DNA of 64,000 nt from Cryobacterium adonitolivorans. GTDB taxonomy: Bacteria > Actinomycetota > Actinomycetes > Actinomycetales > Microbacteriaceae. This document shows, piece by piece, positions 32,469-40,935 of the stretch. How positions within the stretch are numbered: position 1 is the stretch's first letter; each line of letters begins with the position of its first letter. Location of the stretch: assembly GCF_004402695.1 (NCBI RefSeq), contig NZ_SOFL01000040.1, forward strand, positions 1 to 64,000, read 5' to 3'. Below the pieces are notes generated by a model, which was given only the letters and a program-made list of their open reading frames with translations, did not search any database and was not told the DNA's origin. The position numbers and the translations under genes are program-made.

Positions 32469-33617
32469 ATGAGAGGCAGCGTGGCGACGGGGCGTGTGGC
32501 GACGGGGCGTTTGGCAACGGACAACGTCAAGACAGAGGTAACCGCCGAGAGCCGCACAGAGCCGGCGTTGCACACCGGCAGCAATCCCGCAGTGCAGGCT
32601 GGCTCCCGGGTCGACGAACTCGTCCTGCAGACCCGCCCGGTCCAGGTGCAGCACACCGCTCCGGTTCAGCTGCCCGAACGCCCTCCCGCTGCAGCCCCGG
32701 ACATCCGGCGCACAATCGGCGACACCGACCTCACCGTGCACCCGCTGGCGCTGGGCTGCAGCGTCTTCGGCTGGACCACCGACGGCGACACCGCCATGGC
32801 CATCCTCGACAGGCACTGGGAACTCGGCGGCAACTTCCTCGACACCGCTGACAGCTACGCCGCCGGGCGCAGCGAGGTGCTGATCGGATCGTGGATGCGC
32901 ACCCGCGGAGTGCGCGACGACACGATCATCTCCACCAAGATCGGCCGCAACCGCGACAACCCCGGACTCTCGCCGCGCAGCATCGTCGGTGCGGTGCACG
33001 CCTCCCTCGAACGGCTCGGCACCGACCGAATCGACCTGCTGCACTTCCACTTCGACGATCTCGACGTGCCCCTGGAGGAGAGCCTCGGCGCCATGGAGAC
33101 GCTCATTGCCAGAGGCACCGTGCGGCACCTCGCGGCATCCAACTTCACGGCGGAGCGCCTGATGGAGGCCCGGGTGCTCGCCGCCAATGGCCTGCCCAGG
33201 TTCGTGGCCCTCGAGACCCCGTACAACCTGATGAACCGGGTCTCATTCGAGTCGTCCCTGGCCCTTGTCACCCGGGCGCAAGGCGTCGCGGTGATGCCGT
33301 ACTTCGCCCTCGCGCACGGATTCCTCACCGGCAAGTACCACTCCAAGGCCGACCTCACCGACACCATCCGGGCCGGCCGCGCATCGGCCTACCTGAATCG
33401 TGCCGGACTCAAGGTGCTTGGCGTGCTCGAACGCATCGCGGAGGACCACGGTGTGGCCCCGTCGACGATCGCGCTGGCCTGGCTGCTGGCCAAGGACGGC
33501 GTGGTGGCCCCGGTGGCCAGCGCGAGCCGGCCGGACCAGGTGGATGCCCTCGTGGCCGCGGCCGCCGTGCGGCTGGGCCGTGCCGACATGGTCGACCTCG
33601 ACAAGGTGTCGGCCTAA
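32469..33617 (+). CDS. Aldo/keto reductase
   Basis: 382 residues in the longest form. The AKR barrel begins near residue 79 (RRTIGDTDLTVHPLALGC). The catalytic tetrad is present: Asp and Tyr in FLDTADSYA, Lys in IISTKIGRN and His in LLHFHFDD. It reduces aldehydes or ketones with NADPH. The first 78 residues are low-complexity, partly from a 15-bp tandem repeat, and may be untranslated; the true start could be a GTG downstream, such as that of AVQAGS. No cofactor or substrate class can be fixed. Confidence 0.82.
   Translation: MRGSVATGRVATGRLATDNVKTEVTAESRTEPALHTGSNPAVQAGSRVDELVLQTRPVQVQHTAPVQLPERPPAAAPDIRRTIGDTDLTVHPLALGCSVFGWTTDGDTAMAILDRHWELGGNFLDTADSYAAGRSEVLIGSWMRTRGVRDDTIISTKIGRNRDNPGLSPRSIVGAVHASLERLGTDRIDLLHFHFDDLDVPLEESLGAMETLIARGTVRHLAASNFTAERLMEARVLAANGLPRFVALETPYNLMNRVSFESSLALVTRAQGVAVMPYFALAHGFLTGKYHSKADLTDTIRAGRASAYLNRAGLKVLGVLERIAEDHGVAPSTIALAWLLAKDGVVAPVASASRPDQVDALVAAAAVRLGRADMVDLDKVSA
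32481..32525. repeat. 15-bp repeat GTGGCGACGGGGCGT at the AKR 5' end
   Basis: Two exact copies (32481-32495, 32496-32510) and one degenerate copy (32511-32525). They are in frame with the proposed AKR start. Confidence 0.8.
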
Positions 33618-33682
33618 CCGGTGCGCTGGCCCGCCGCGTGCAGCCGGGCCAGGTCTCGCCGGTGTCGTAAGGTTGGACTGAT

Positions 33683-35050
33683 ATGAAAGGCGCCGTTGAA
33701 TTTCCCCTTGACCTGACCGAACTCTCGTTTCGGGCCGCTGGTGAGTCCCTCGTCAGGCGCACCGTCCTGCCCAGCGGGGTGCGCATCGTCACCGAACAGG
33801 TGCCGGGCAGCCGCAGCCTCACCATCGGTTACTGGGTGGCCGTAGGATCCCGCGACGAGCAGCCGGGCCACTTCGGCTCCACGCATTTTCTTGAGCACCT
33901 GCTGTTCAAGGGCACCGCAGAGCGCTCGGCGCTGGACATCGCCATCGCCTTCGACGCCGTCGGCGGCGAGCACAACGCCATGACTGCCAAGGAATACACC
34001 TGCTACTACGCCAAGGTGCAGGACCGCGACCTCAACATGGCCGTCGAGGTGCTCACCGACATGATCACCTCGTCGTTGCTGGACCCCGCCGAGTTCGAAA
34101 CCGAGCGCGGCGTCATCCTCGAGGAACTCGCGATGGCCGACGACGACCCGGCCGACGTCGCCAACGAACGCTTCTTCCAGGCTGTCATGGGCACGCATCC
34201 GCTGGGCCGCCCGATCGGCGGTAGACCGGACACCATCCGCGACGCCACGCGTGACGCCGTCTGGGAGCACTACCGGGCCAACTACCGGCCGCAAGACCTT
34301 GTCGTCACCGTTGCCGGAGCCGTCGACCACGACGTGCTCGTGGCCGCCGTCACCCGGTCGTTGTTGCAGGCCGGTTGGGACCTGGGCGAATACGCCGCAC
34401 CGGTGGGACGCCGCTCCGGCACCGCAGCGGTGATCAACCAGGGCCAGCCCGTCAGCGTGGTGCACCGTCCGCTCGAGCAGGCCAACCTGCTTATCGGCGT
34501 GCCGGGCCTCGTCGCCGCCGACGACCGTCGCGTGGCGATGAACGTGCTCACCTCCATCTTCGGCGGCGGCATGTCGTCGCGGCTGTTCCAGGAAGTGCGC
34601 GAGAAGCGCGGCCTGGCCTACTCCGTCTACGCGTTCGCGCCCGGCTATTCGGATGCCGGCATCTTCGGCATGTACGCCGGCTGCACCCCAGCCAAGGCCG
34701 GGCAGGTCACCGAGATCATGCTCGACGAGTTGCACCGCCTCGCCGAGCACGGCGTGACCGCAAACGAGATGAAGCGGGCCTCCGGCCAGCTCTCCGGCGC
34801 ATCCGCCCTGGCCCTCGAAGACTCCGACACCCGGATGTCCAGGCTCGGCCGTTCCGAGATCACGCTGGGGGAGTTCGTCGACCTCGACGAGGCCCTGCGA
34901 CGACTTGCGCTGGTCACCGCGGACGACGTGCAGCAGCTGGCGGCGGACATGGTCTCCCGGCCGTTCTCCGTGGCCGCCGTCGGCGCCCTCGAGGAGGACG
35001 CCTTCGACGCCGTGCTGTCTCGCCGAACGGTGCCCCAACCGCCGAGCTGA
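33683..35050 (+). CDS. M16-family zinc metallopeptidase
   Basis: 455 residues. The inverted zinc motif HFLEH gives ligands His68 and His72 with catalytic Glu71; the third ligand is Glu148 in ERGVILEE, the correct spacing. Two-lobed pitrilysin/processing-peptidase fold: the R/Y pair lies in EKRGLAYSVYAF in the second lobe. It degrades peptides and commonly sits downstream of pnp in actinobacteria. TAAGGT 9 nt before ATG 33683 suggests a very short leader. Confidence 0.93.
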   Translation: MKGAVEFPLDLTELSFRAAGESLVRRTVLPSGVRIVTEQVPGSRSLTIGYWVAVGSRDEQPGHFGSTHFLEHLLFKGTAERSALDIAIAFDAVGGEHNAMTAKEYTCYYAKVQDRDLNMAVEVLTDMITSSLLDPAEFETERGVILEELAMADDDPADVANERFFQAVMGTHPLGRPIGGRPDTIRDATRDAVWEHYRANYRPQDLVVTVAGAVDHDVLVAAVTRSLLQAGWDLGEYAAPVGRRSGTAAVINQGQPVSVVHRPLEQANLLIGVPGLVAADDRRVAMNVLTSIFGGGMSSRLFQEVREKRGLAYSVYAFAPGYSDAGIFGMYAGCTPAKAGQVTEIMLDELHRLAEHGVTANEMKRASGQLSGASALALEDSDTRMSRLGRSEITLGEFVDLDEALRRLALVTADDVQQLAADMVSRPFSVAAVGALEEDAFDAVLSRRTVPQPPS

Positions 35051-35106
35051 CCTCATCTTCACCGCGAGCCCCAGGCTCGACATTCCCCGACACAACCGAA
35101 AGGGCG

Positions 35107-35712
35107 ATGATGCCCCAATACCTCTACCTCGTGCGACACGGCGAACAGCAGGATGCCGAATACGGCCTGCCGGACGGCCCGCTGTCGCCGCGGGGCAAGC
35201 GTCAGGCGCACCTCATCGCCGAACGCCTGGGCGGGGTGCCGTTCACCGGCGCCTGGCATTCGCCGCTGCAGCGCGCCGCGGAGACGGCCGCCATCATCGC
35301 CGAACGGCTGCCGTCGCTCACCTCCGAGCCATCACCGTTGCTGTTCGACTGTGTTCCCTCCGGCCGGGCGCCGGAAATGCCCAAGGCGTACGCGCCGTTC
35401 TTCAACTCCGTCAGCGAGGAGACCATCGAGGCCGGCCGCGCCCAGATGGAGGACGCCGTCGCCGAGTTCCTGCACCCGCACCGCGGCCCCAGACACGACC
35501 TGCTGATCACCCACAACTTCGTGATCGCCTGGTTCGTCCGTGAGGTGCTCGGCGCCCCGGACTGGCGCTGGATCAGCATCAACCAGGCCCACTGCGGCCT
35601 CACCGTGCTGCAGCAAAAGCCCGGCCGGCCGTGGTCGCTGGTCACCCACAACGACCTCGGCCACCTGCCGGTGGAGCTGCGCACCGGCCTGCCCGACCCG
35701 CTGCTGTTCTAA
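35107..35712 (+). CDS. Histidine phosphatase family protein
   Basis: 201 residues. LVRHGEQ near residue 8 carries the phospho-accepting His11; LSPRGKRQAHLIAERL and WHSPLQRAAETA are standard phosphoglycerate-mutase-like motifs; LLITHNF carries the second histidine. The substrate is unknown. The start is one of two adjacent ATGs (35107 or 35110) after GAAAGGG. It lies 56 nt after the M16 peptidase, probably in the same transcript. Confidence 0.88.
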   Translation: MMPQYLYLVRHGEQQDAEYGLPDGPLSPRGKRQAHLIAERLGGVPFTGAWHSPLQRAAETAAIIAERLPSLTSEPSPLLFDCVPSGRAPEMPKAYAPFFNSVSEETIEAGRAQMEDAVAEFLHPHRGPRHDLLITHNFVIAWFVREVLGAPDWRWISINQAHCGLTVLQQKPGRPWSLVTHNDLGHLPVELRTGLPDPLLF

Positions 35713-35743
35713 ACCGCGAGGGTGCCCGCACCGCCGGGGCGCG

Positions 35744-36118
35744 CTAGTCGAGGATCTTCCAGAAGGAATCCTTGCGGCGAATCTTTCCTTCAGAATCGAA
35801 TTCGAGCAGGTCCACTCCGCGCACCTCGAGCCGCTGGCCGGACACTGACGTGCCGGTCAGCGTCCACTCGGAGACACCGAGCTCATTCCCGCACACCCAG
35901 TGCCGGTCGTCGCCGTAATGCACGTCGGGGATGCCTGTGAATCGCGTCGCGAGCCCGGCCCGCACGTCAGCCTTGCCCCGGTAGTGATCGCCGCGAGGCT
36001 TCGCACCCCGGGGCATGTAGAAGACGCAGTCGTCGGCGAAATAGCCCATGATGGCGTCCAGGTCGTGGTTGTTGAACGCCGCCAGGAACCCGGCCAGCGT
36101 GTCACGTGTAACGGTCAT
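35744..36118 (-). CDS. Nuclear transport factor 2 (SnoaL-like) domain protein
   Basis: 124 residues forming a single cone-shaped NTF2 fold: LAGFLAAFNNHDLDAIMGYF at the N-terminus, FADDCVFYMPRG, then WTLTGTSVSGQRLEVRGVD. Such proteins are small-molecule isomerases, hydrolases or binding proteins. No catalytic set can be assigned. A GGAGGTCGG site precedes ATG 36118. It is convergent with the histidine phosphatase gene. Confidence 0.82.
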   Translation of the reverse strand: MTVTRDTLAGFLAAFNNHDLDAIMGYFADDCVFYMPRGAKPRGDHYRGKADVRAGLATRFTGIPDVHYGDDRHWVCGNELGVSEWTLTGTSVSGQRLEVRGVDLLEFDSEGKIRRKDSFWKILD

Positions 36119-36180
36119 GGCGACCGACCTCCTCCTGCGCTCCCGCGCCGCATGCTGTGAGAGTAGCCAGCATCGAGGGG

Positions 36181-36672
36181 TCAGGGGGTCGGTGCGAGTA
36201 TCTTCCGGTACCAGTTCGTGGCGTTCGGATTGTCGTTGTACGGCGGCACATCCTCATACCCGGAGCGTTGGTACAGCGCACCGGCCGCCTCGAGGCTCGA
36301 GTTCGTGTCGAGCACCATCTCCGTGGCGCCGAACTGCCTGGCCCGCTTTTCAAGCTCGGCGAGCAGCAGGGTGCCCCAGCCGAGGCCGCGCACCTGCGGC
36401 TGCAGCCAGAGGTGCTTCGCCTCGAACCGCACCGCACCATCCGCACCGTCGTCGATGCGCCGGATGCCGCCGCAGCCCACGAAGGTGCGGGAGCCCGGTG
36501 CTTCGCTCACGAGCAGGAACTGGCCGCGCGGCGGGACGAACTGCTCGGGAGTCGGGAAGGTGGTGCGGTAGCCGCCGGCGTTGGGGAATGTGGACGCGCG
36601 ATCGCTGAAGTACTGGGTGAGCAGGGTGATGGACCCCGCATCCGTGACGGAGACCGCAGTGAATTCGGGCAT
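36181..36672 (-). CDS. GNAT-family N-acetyltransferase
   Basis: 163 residues. The acetyl-CoA loop is LWLQPQVRGLGWGTLLLAELE (Q/R-x-x-G-x-G/A form), followed by VLDTNSSLEAAGALYQRSGY, the typical late GNAT helix. The acceptor is unknown. ATG 36672 follows TACCCT at 6 nt, so it is probably leaderless. It is divergent from dapB across a 60-bp gap in which both genes appear to start at their -10 boxes. Confidence 0.88.
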   Translation of the reverse strand: MPEFTAVSVTDAGSITLLTQYFSDRASTFPNAGGYRTTFPTPEQFVPPRGQFLLVSEAPGSRTFVGCGGIRRIDDGADGAVRFEAKHLWLQPQVRGLGWGTLLLAELEKRARQFGATEMVLDTNSSLEAAGALYQRSGYEDVPPYNDNPNATNWYRKILAPTP

Positions 36673-36684
36673 GCCCCTAGGGTA
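36672..36684 (-). promoter_or_regulatory. Leaderless promoter -10 box for the GNAT gene
   Basis: TACCCT (36684-36679 on the minus strand), 6 nt before ATG 36672. Confidence 0.55.
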
Positions 36685-36720
36685 CGTGCCTCGGTGCCGG
36701 GGGCAACCGCCACCGCTTGG

Positions 36721-36733
36721 TAGATTGGCAACA
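36721..36733 (+). promoter_or_regulatory. Leaderless promoter -10 box for dapB
   Basis: TAGATT (36721-36726), then 6 nt, then ATG 36733; no ribosome site. Confidence 0.55.
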
Positions 36734-37548
36734 TGACAACACGGGTGGCCATCGTCGGCGCAACGGGCAAGATGGGCCGCCTGGTCGGCGGCCTGGTCGA
36801 GAACACACCGGGGTATGAGGTGGTCGCCCGGCTCAATTCCGCCAGCGAACTGTCCGAGATGCTCGGCGCCGATGTGGCGGTCGACCTCACCGTGCCGGCG
36901 GTCAGCCAGGGCGTCGTCGACTTCGCCATCGACAACGGCATCCGGGTGCTCGTCGGCACCTCCGGCTGGTCCCAGGCCCGCGTCGACGCCCTCGGACACA
37001 AGCTCAAGGGCCGCACGGATGTCGGCGCCGTGATCATCCCCAATTTCTCGCTCGGCTCGGTGCTCGGCACGGCCTTCGCGGCCCTCGCCGCCCGATTCTT
37101 CGACTCCATCGAGATCGTCGAGGCGCACCAGGCCGGCAAGATCGACTCCCCGTCGGGAACCGCCGTGCGCACGGCCGAGCTCATGGCCGCCGCCCGCGCC
37201 GGCCTCGGCCCGGTCGCCGCCCCGCACGTCGACCAGCGTGCCCGCGGCCAGCAGATCGCCACGGTTCCGGTGCACAGCCTGCGCCTGGCCGGCGTGCTGG
37301 CCCGCCAGGACGTGATCTTCGGCGGCTCGGGGGAGACCCTCACGATCACCCACAACACGCTCTCCGCCGAGGCCTACGAGCGCGGCATCCTGGTCGCCCT
37401 GGCCGCCGCACGCGACTGCGTCGGTGTGACCGTCGGGCTCGACCAGCTGATCGACCTGGGGCTCACCGGTGAGGTGCTCGAGCCCGCCGCGGAGCCCGCC
37501 GGGCCCGCCGCCGGGCCCGAAGCCGCCGAGATGGAGCCCGGCGAATGA
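36733..37548 (+). CDS. dapB: 4-hydroxy-tetrahydrodipicolinate reductase
   Basis: 271 residues. The NAD(P)H loop is VGATGKMGR (residues 8-16), the catalytic segment is EAHQAGKIDSPSGTA (His and Lys) and the substrate loop is FGGSGETLTITH. It catalyses the second step unique to lysine and diaminopimelate synthesis after DapA. The last 25 residues are an Ala/Pro/Glu-rich tail beyond the fold. Its stop overlaps the next ATG by 4 nt. Confidence 0.95.
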   Translation: MTTRVAIVGATGKMGRLVGGLVENTPGYEVVARLNSASELSEMLGADVAVDLTVPAVSQGVVDFAIDNGIRVLVGTSGWSQARVDALGHKLKGRTDVGAVIIPNFSLGSVLGTAFAALAARFFDSIEIVEAHQAGKIDSPSGTAVRTAELMAAARAGLGPVAAPHVDQRARGQQIATVPVHSLRLAGVLARQDVIFGGSGETLTITHNTLSAEAYERGILVALAAARDCVGVTVGLDQLIDLGLTGEVLEPAAEPAGPAAGPEAAEMEPGE

Positions 37549-37988
37549 AGGGCCGCATCGCCGTCGTCGTGATGGCGCTCCTGCTCGTCTTCTACCTGGT
37601 TCTCGTCGGCTGGCGCGCCGTGCTCTTCGTTCAGAGCGGTGACCCCGTCGGCATCCTCATCGGCGTTGCGCTCATCGTGCTGCCGCTGATCGGCGCCTGG
37701 GCGCTGGTGCGCGAGATCAACTTCGGCGTCCACTGCGAACGACTGGTCAAGCAGCTCGACGCCGAGGGTGCCCTGCCCGTCAACGACCTGCCCAGCCGCC
37801 CGAGCGGCCGTCCCTACCGCGAAGCGGCCGACGCGCAATTCCCGCAGTACCGAGAGGCCGTGGATGCCGCGCCGAAAGACTGGCGGGCCTGGTTCCGCCT
37901 CGGCCTGGCCTATGACGCGTCGGGCGACCGCCGTCGCGCCCGCTCCGCCCTCCGCACCGCGATGGCCCTGGAGAAGTCCGCCGCCTGA
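37545..37988 (+). CDS. Small membrane protein with a TPR-like C-terminus
   Basis: 147 residues. Two hydrophobic helices (residues about 5-26 and 37-58) are followed by a soluble part with FPQYREAVDAAPKDWRAWFRLG and YDASGDRRRARSALRTAM, which resemble one tetratricopeptide unit. The ATG overlaps the dapB stop (ATGA), a coupling commonly seen in Microbacteriaceae. Its function is not known. The downstream gap is filled by a 19-bp tandem repeat. Confidence 0.82.
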   Translation: MKGRIAVVVMALLLVFYLVLVGWRAVLFVQSGDPVGILIGVALIVLPLIGAWALVREINFGVHCERLVKQLDAEGALPVNDLPSRPSGRPYREAADAQFPQYREAVDAAPKDWRAWFRLGLAYDASGDRRRARSALRTAMALEKSAA

Positions 37989-38045
37989 GCCGCCCGCGTG
38001 CGCGCCGGCGTGCCCAGGTGCGCGAGCCGCTGCCCGGGTCCCGGA

Positions 38046-38140
38046 GCCGCTTTGCGGGTGCCGCGCCGTCATGCGGGTGCCGCGCCGCTATGCGGGTGGC
38101 GCGCCGTTATGCGGGTGCCGCGCCTTTATGCGGGTGGCGC
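38046..38140. repeat. 19-bp tandem repeat (five units)
   Basis: Five units of the form GCCGNTATGCGGGTGSCGC run head to tail (38046-38064, 38065-38083, 38084-38102, 38103-38121, 38122-38140). The last is followed by GCCACCCGCACAACGGCGCC (38141-38160), the complement of a unit, which makes a terminal hairpin. The same unit forms the 40-bp palindrome at 39371-39410. It sits between the convergent TPR and AbiEi-like genes. Confidence 0.92.
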
Positions 38141-38231
38141 GCCACCCGCACAACGGCGCCTGCCCCGCATACCTCGAGTTGCCCACCTCGCGGCCGGCAG
38201 CTCCGCGCCACATCGCGCCGCCGCGCCCCGC

Positions 38232-39212
38232 TCAGCGCTCGGCCAGCCGGGGGCGCCCCGGGGCCAGGCCCAGGTGTGCCAGCCGCGCCGTCAACCGCGG
38301 CACGCTCATCCCAGTGGCGTGGTCCCAGCGAACGAAGCCGCGCACCTGCAACCGAATGGCATCCTCGCGCAGCTTTTCCTCGTAGACCACCTCCGCCGGT
38401 GTACGCCCGGCGAGCATCGCGGGGTTGAAGTACTTCACCCGGCCGTCGCTCTCACCCACCCCACGCAGGTAGCGCCAGAAGAAGTCGGCGAAGACGGTGC
38501 GGTCCTCGATCACGAACGGATGCTGCAGCTCCGGTTCGGGCAGCCCGGCCAGCGCGATCGTCACGCGACTGCCCGACTCGTCGGGGGAGCCCGACAGAGG
38601 CGTGGCGAAGTCGATCACCGTACGGGCCCGCACCGAGCCGTGGAATGGCAGCATCCGGTGCCACGTTTCGAGGAGGGTTGTCCGGTCGGTGAGCGGCGGG
38701 GTGCGACCTGTCCGGTCCACTGCCAGAGCCCGATCGGCCGCGGCGACCGCCGACCGGAGGTCCACGATCGTCGCGAGCTCGACGACGGTGCGGGCTACCG
38801 AGGTGACGAGCACTCCGTCTTTCATCTGCACATCGCGGGCGTCGAATCCCACCGTGTGCTTGCGGATGCCCGGTTCCGAGCGGCCCCCGGCTGCCCTTTG
38901 GTCGAGGAAGTGAATATCATCGGGCCACGGTGCCAGCAGCGGCAGCTGCCAGAGCACCGCGGCAGACTGGTGGGAGAGCGGCAGCGCGCCTCCTCGGGCC
39001 AGCGAGGCCGCCCGCACCCTCAGCGCATACCGCTGGTCGCGGTCCAGGCCGGCCCAAACCGCTGCCGGGCAGTACTGTCCCCAGCCGATGCGGTGCAGGT
39101 AGCCGCGCTCGGCACCGCGTCGAAGGCGAAGGTCGGCGCCGAGGGCGCGCCGGTAGTCGGCGGCCAGGAGCACCTCGGGTGGAAAGGACGGCTGTTCTCG
39201 AGGAACGTTCAT
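38232..39212 (-). CDS. AbiEi-like / DUF559-type nuclease-like protein
   Basis: 326 residues. The N-terminal half (YRRALGADLRLRRGAERGYLHRIGWGQYCP, then VTSVARTVVELATI) resembles the winged-helix start of type IV AbiEi-like proteins common in actinobacteria. The C-terminal part (LPEPELQHPF, VFADFFW, GVGESDGRVKYF) resembles a DUF559/PD-(D/E)xK core with an Asp and a Glu at expected places. No AbiEii toxin partner is adjacent, so a classical toxin-antitoxin pair is not supported. Start ATG 39212; the frame extends further upstream through palindromic DNA and is not coding there. Confidence 0.65.
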   Translation of the reverse strand: MNVPREQPSFPPEVLLAADYRRALGADLRLRRGAERGYLHRIGWGQYCPAAVWAGLDRDQRYALRVRAASLARGGALPLSHQSAAVLWQLPLLAPWPDDIHFLDQRAAGGRSEPGIRKHTVGFDARDVQMKDGVLVTSVARTVVELATIVDLRSAVAAADRALAVDRTGRTPPLTDRTTLLETWHRMLPFHGSVRARTVIDFATPLSGSPDESGSRVTIALAGLPEPELQHPFVIEDRTVFADFFWRYLRGVGESDGRVKYFNPAMLAGRTPAEVVYEEKLREDAIRLQVRGFVRWDHATGMSVPRLTARLAHLGLAPGRPRLAER

Positions 39213-39370
39213 CGAATGAGTCTCGGCGCGAGGTGCCGCGGCTGCGGTTACCGCACCGGGTCCGTCCCAAACACCGGGCCGGAGCCCCTGTGGAGGACCG
39301 CCCAACCGAGCAGCGTGCGCGGGCCCAGCCGCTGCGTGGCGCGGCCATGCCGCCCCGAAATGCGGGCCAG

Positions 39371-39410
39371 GCGCCGTTATGCGGGTGGCGCGCCACCCGC
39401 ATAACGGCGC
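39371..39410. repeat. 40-bp perfect palindrome without a loop
   Basis: GCGCCGTTATGCGGGTGGCG (39371-39390) is followed directly by its exact complement, with GGCGCGCC at the centre. The flanking ATGCGGG and CCCCGCATAACGG words continue the theme on both sides (39360-39427). It occupies most of the 296-bp gap 39213-39508, where I see no gene. Confidence 0.97.
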
Positions 39411-39508
39411 GTTCCCCGCATAACGGGATGTGGTGCGCCGGATGCCTCGGCGTGGCCCACGCGGCACCGCGCGCACCGCACCGCACCGCGCACCGCGCCC
39501 CTAGGGGC

Positions 39509-40393
39509 CTAGCGCAGCATCCAAGTGACCGCTTCGGCGGCAGTGCGGTGGGTGAAGCGGAACCCGTCGGCCTGAAGCTTCGCCGAGCTCACCCGCTGGT
39601 CGGCGAGCAGCAGCTGCCTGGCGGCATCCTGCAGCACGAGCGTGAGCACCATCTCGGGCACCGGAAGGAAGTACGGCCGGCGCAGCGCCGAGGCCACGGC
39701 CCGGATCACGTCGCTGGCGGTCGCCGGGGTGGGGCCGGTGAGGTTCACCGGGCCGCTCAGCTCCGACGTGAGCAGGTGCACGATCGCGGCGGCCTCGTCG
39801 TGCAGGCTCACCCACGGCCACAGCTGGCTGCCACGCCCGAGCGGCCCGGCGAGGCCGAGGCGCACGATCGGCATCAGGGGCTTCAGCGCGCCGCCCTTGG
39901 CGAGCACCAGGCCGGTGCGCAGCATCACCACCCGGGTGCCTTCAGGGGCCAGACGGGCCTCCGCCTCCCAGGCCGTGACGACGGTCGCGAGAAAGTCGGA
40001 GCCCGGTGCGGACTCCTCGGTGAGTTCCTCGCCGGGCCGATTGCCGTAGATCCCCACGGCGGACGCGTTCAGCAGCACGGTCGGCGGCGTGCCGGCCCGG
40101 CGCATGGCGTCGGTGAGGGTGCGCGCGGCCTGCACACGCGATTCCATGATCTGGCGCCGGTAGGACTTCGTCCAGGGCAACCGCCCGATCGAGGCCCCGG
40201 ACAGGTTGATTACCGCATCCACGCCGTCGAGCGCGGCGGGATCGAGGGTCAGCGTCGCCGGGTCCCAGCGAATCTCCGACCTGGACCGCGGCGGGCGCCG
40301 GACGAGGCGCAGCACGGTGTGCCCGGCAGCTTCCAGCTGGCGGGTCAGTTCGCTACCGATGAGCCCGGAAGCTCCGGAGATGAGTACGCGCAT
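39509..40393 (-). CDS. TIGR01777-family NAD(P)-dependent epimerase/oxidoreductase
   Basis: 294 residues with an extended short-chain dehydrogenase fold: ISGASGLIGSEL (residues 5-16) is the nucleotide loop, VINLSGASIGRLPWTKSYRR and LLNASAVGIYGNRPGEELTE follow, and the C-terminal DUF1731-like segment includes LLADQRVSSAKLQADGF. Members (YfcH, SulA) are linked to cell division in some cyanobacteria and plants, but their substrate is unknown. The gene lies 18 nt downstream of osmC in the same direction. Confidence 0.9.
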   Translation of the reverse strand: MRVLISGASGLIGSELTRQLEAAGHTVLRLVRRPPRSRSEIRWDPATLTLDPAALDGVDAVINLSGASIGRLPWTKSYRRQIMESRVQAARTLTDAMRRAGTPPTVLLNASAVGIYGNRPGEELTEESAPGSDFLATVVTAWEAEARLAPEGTRVVMLRTGLVLAKGGALKPLMPIVRLGLAGPLGRGSQLWPWVSLHDEAAAIVHLLTSELSGPVNLTGPTPATASDVIRAVASALRRPYFLPVPEMVLTLVLQDAARQLLLADQRVSSAKLQADGFRFTHRTAAEAVTWMLR

Positions 40394-40411
40394 GGGGTTG
40401 CCGACCGCCCC

Positions 40412-40837
40412 TCAGGCCAGCTCGGCTTCGATGGTGATCGGGATGCCCGCCAATGCCTGCGAGATCGGGCAGTTCACCTTCGCGTCCTGCGCGAAGGCCT
40501 CGAACTCCTCCTCGGTGACGCCGGGAACGTTGGCGCTGACGAGCAGGTGGCTGCCGGTGACGCCGGTTCCGGCGACGAAGGTGACCGCCGCGGTGGTCTG
40601 GATATTCGTGGGGGTGTGCCCTGCGTCGGCCAGGATCTTGGCCAGCGCCATCGAGAAGCAGGATGCGTGCGCCGCGCCCAGCAACTCCTCCGGGTTGGTC
40701 ATGTTGGCGGTGCCTTCGGCCCTGGCCTTCCAGTTCACCGGGAACGACCCGTTATGCGAGGAATCGAGCGTGACGGTGCCGGATCCCGTCATCAGGTCGC
40801 CGGTCCATACGGTGGTTGCTTCGCTGGTCAGGGCCAT
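40412..40837 (-). CDS. osmC: OsmC-family peroxiredoxin
   Basis: 141 residues. Redox cysteines are Cys60 (AAHASCFSMAL) and Cys123 (AKVNCPIS), with the partner Glu in NPEELL. OsmC reduces organic hydroperoxides in the cytosol. An AGGAGG site precedes ATG 40837. It probably forms an operon with the epimerase downstream. Confidence 0.93.
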   Translation of the reverse strand: MALTSEATTVWTGDLMTGSGTVTLDSSHNGSFPVNWKARAEGTANMTNPEELLGAAHASCFSMALAKILADAGHTPTNIQTTAAVTFVAGTGVTGSHLLVSANVPGVTEEEFEAFAQDAKVNCPISQALAGIPITIEAELA

Positions 40838-40935
40838 GGTGATACCTCCTGGAAGTGGAGCACCAGCCTATCCGCCGGGCCTGGACTGTTCACAGGAAAT
40901 CCCCGAGCGAACGGCAAGGTGGCAACGCCCGCCGG

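Noticed and set aside
38046-38160. Tandem 19-bp units considered as a CRISPR array
   Set aside because: The units are head to tail without unique spacers, and no cas genes are present.
38232-39476. Classical AbiEi/AbiEii toxin-antitoxin pair
   Set aside because: No nucleotidyltransferase-type AbiEii gene lies on either side; the neighbours are repeats and a TIGR01777 epimerase gene.
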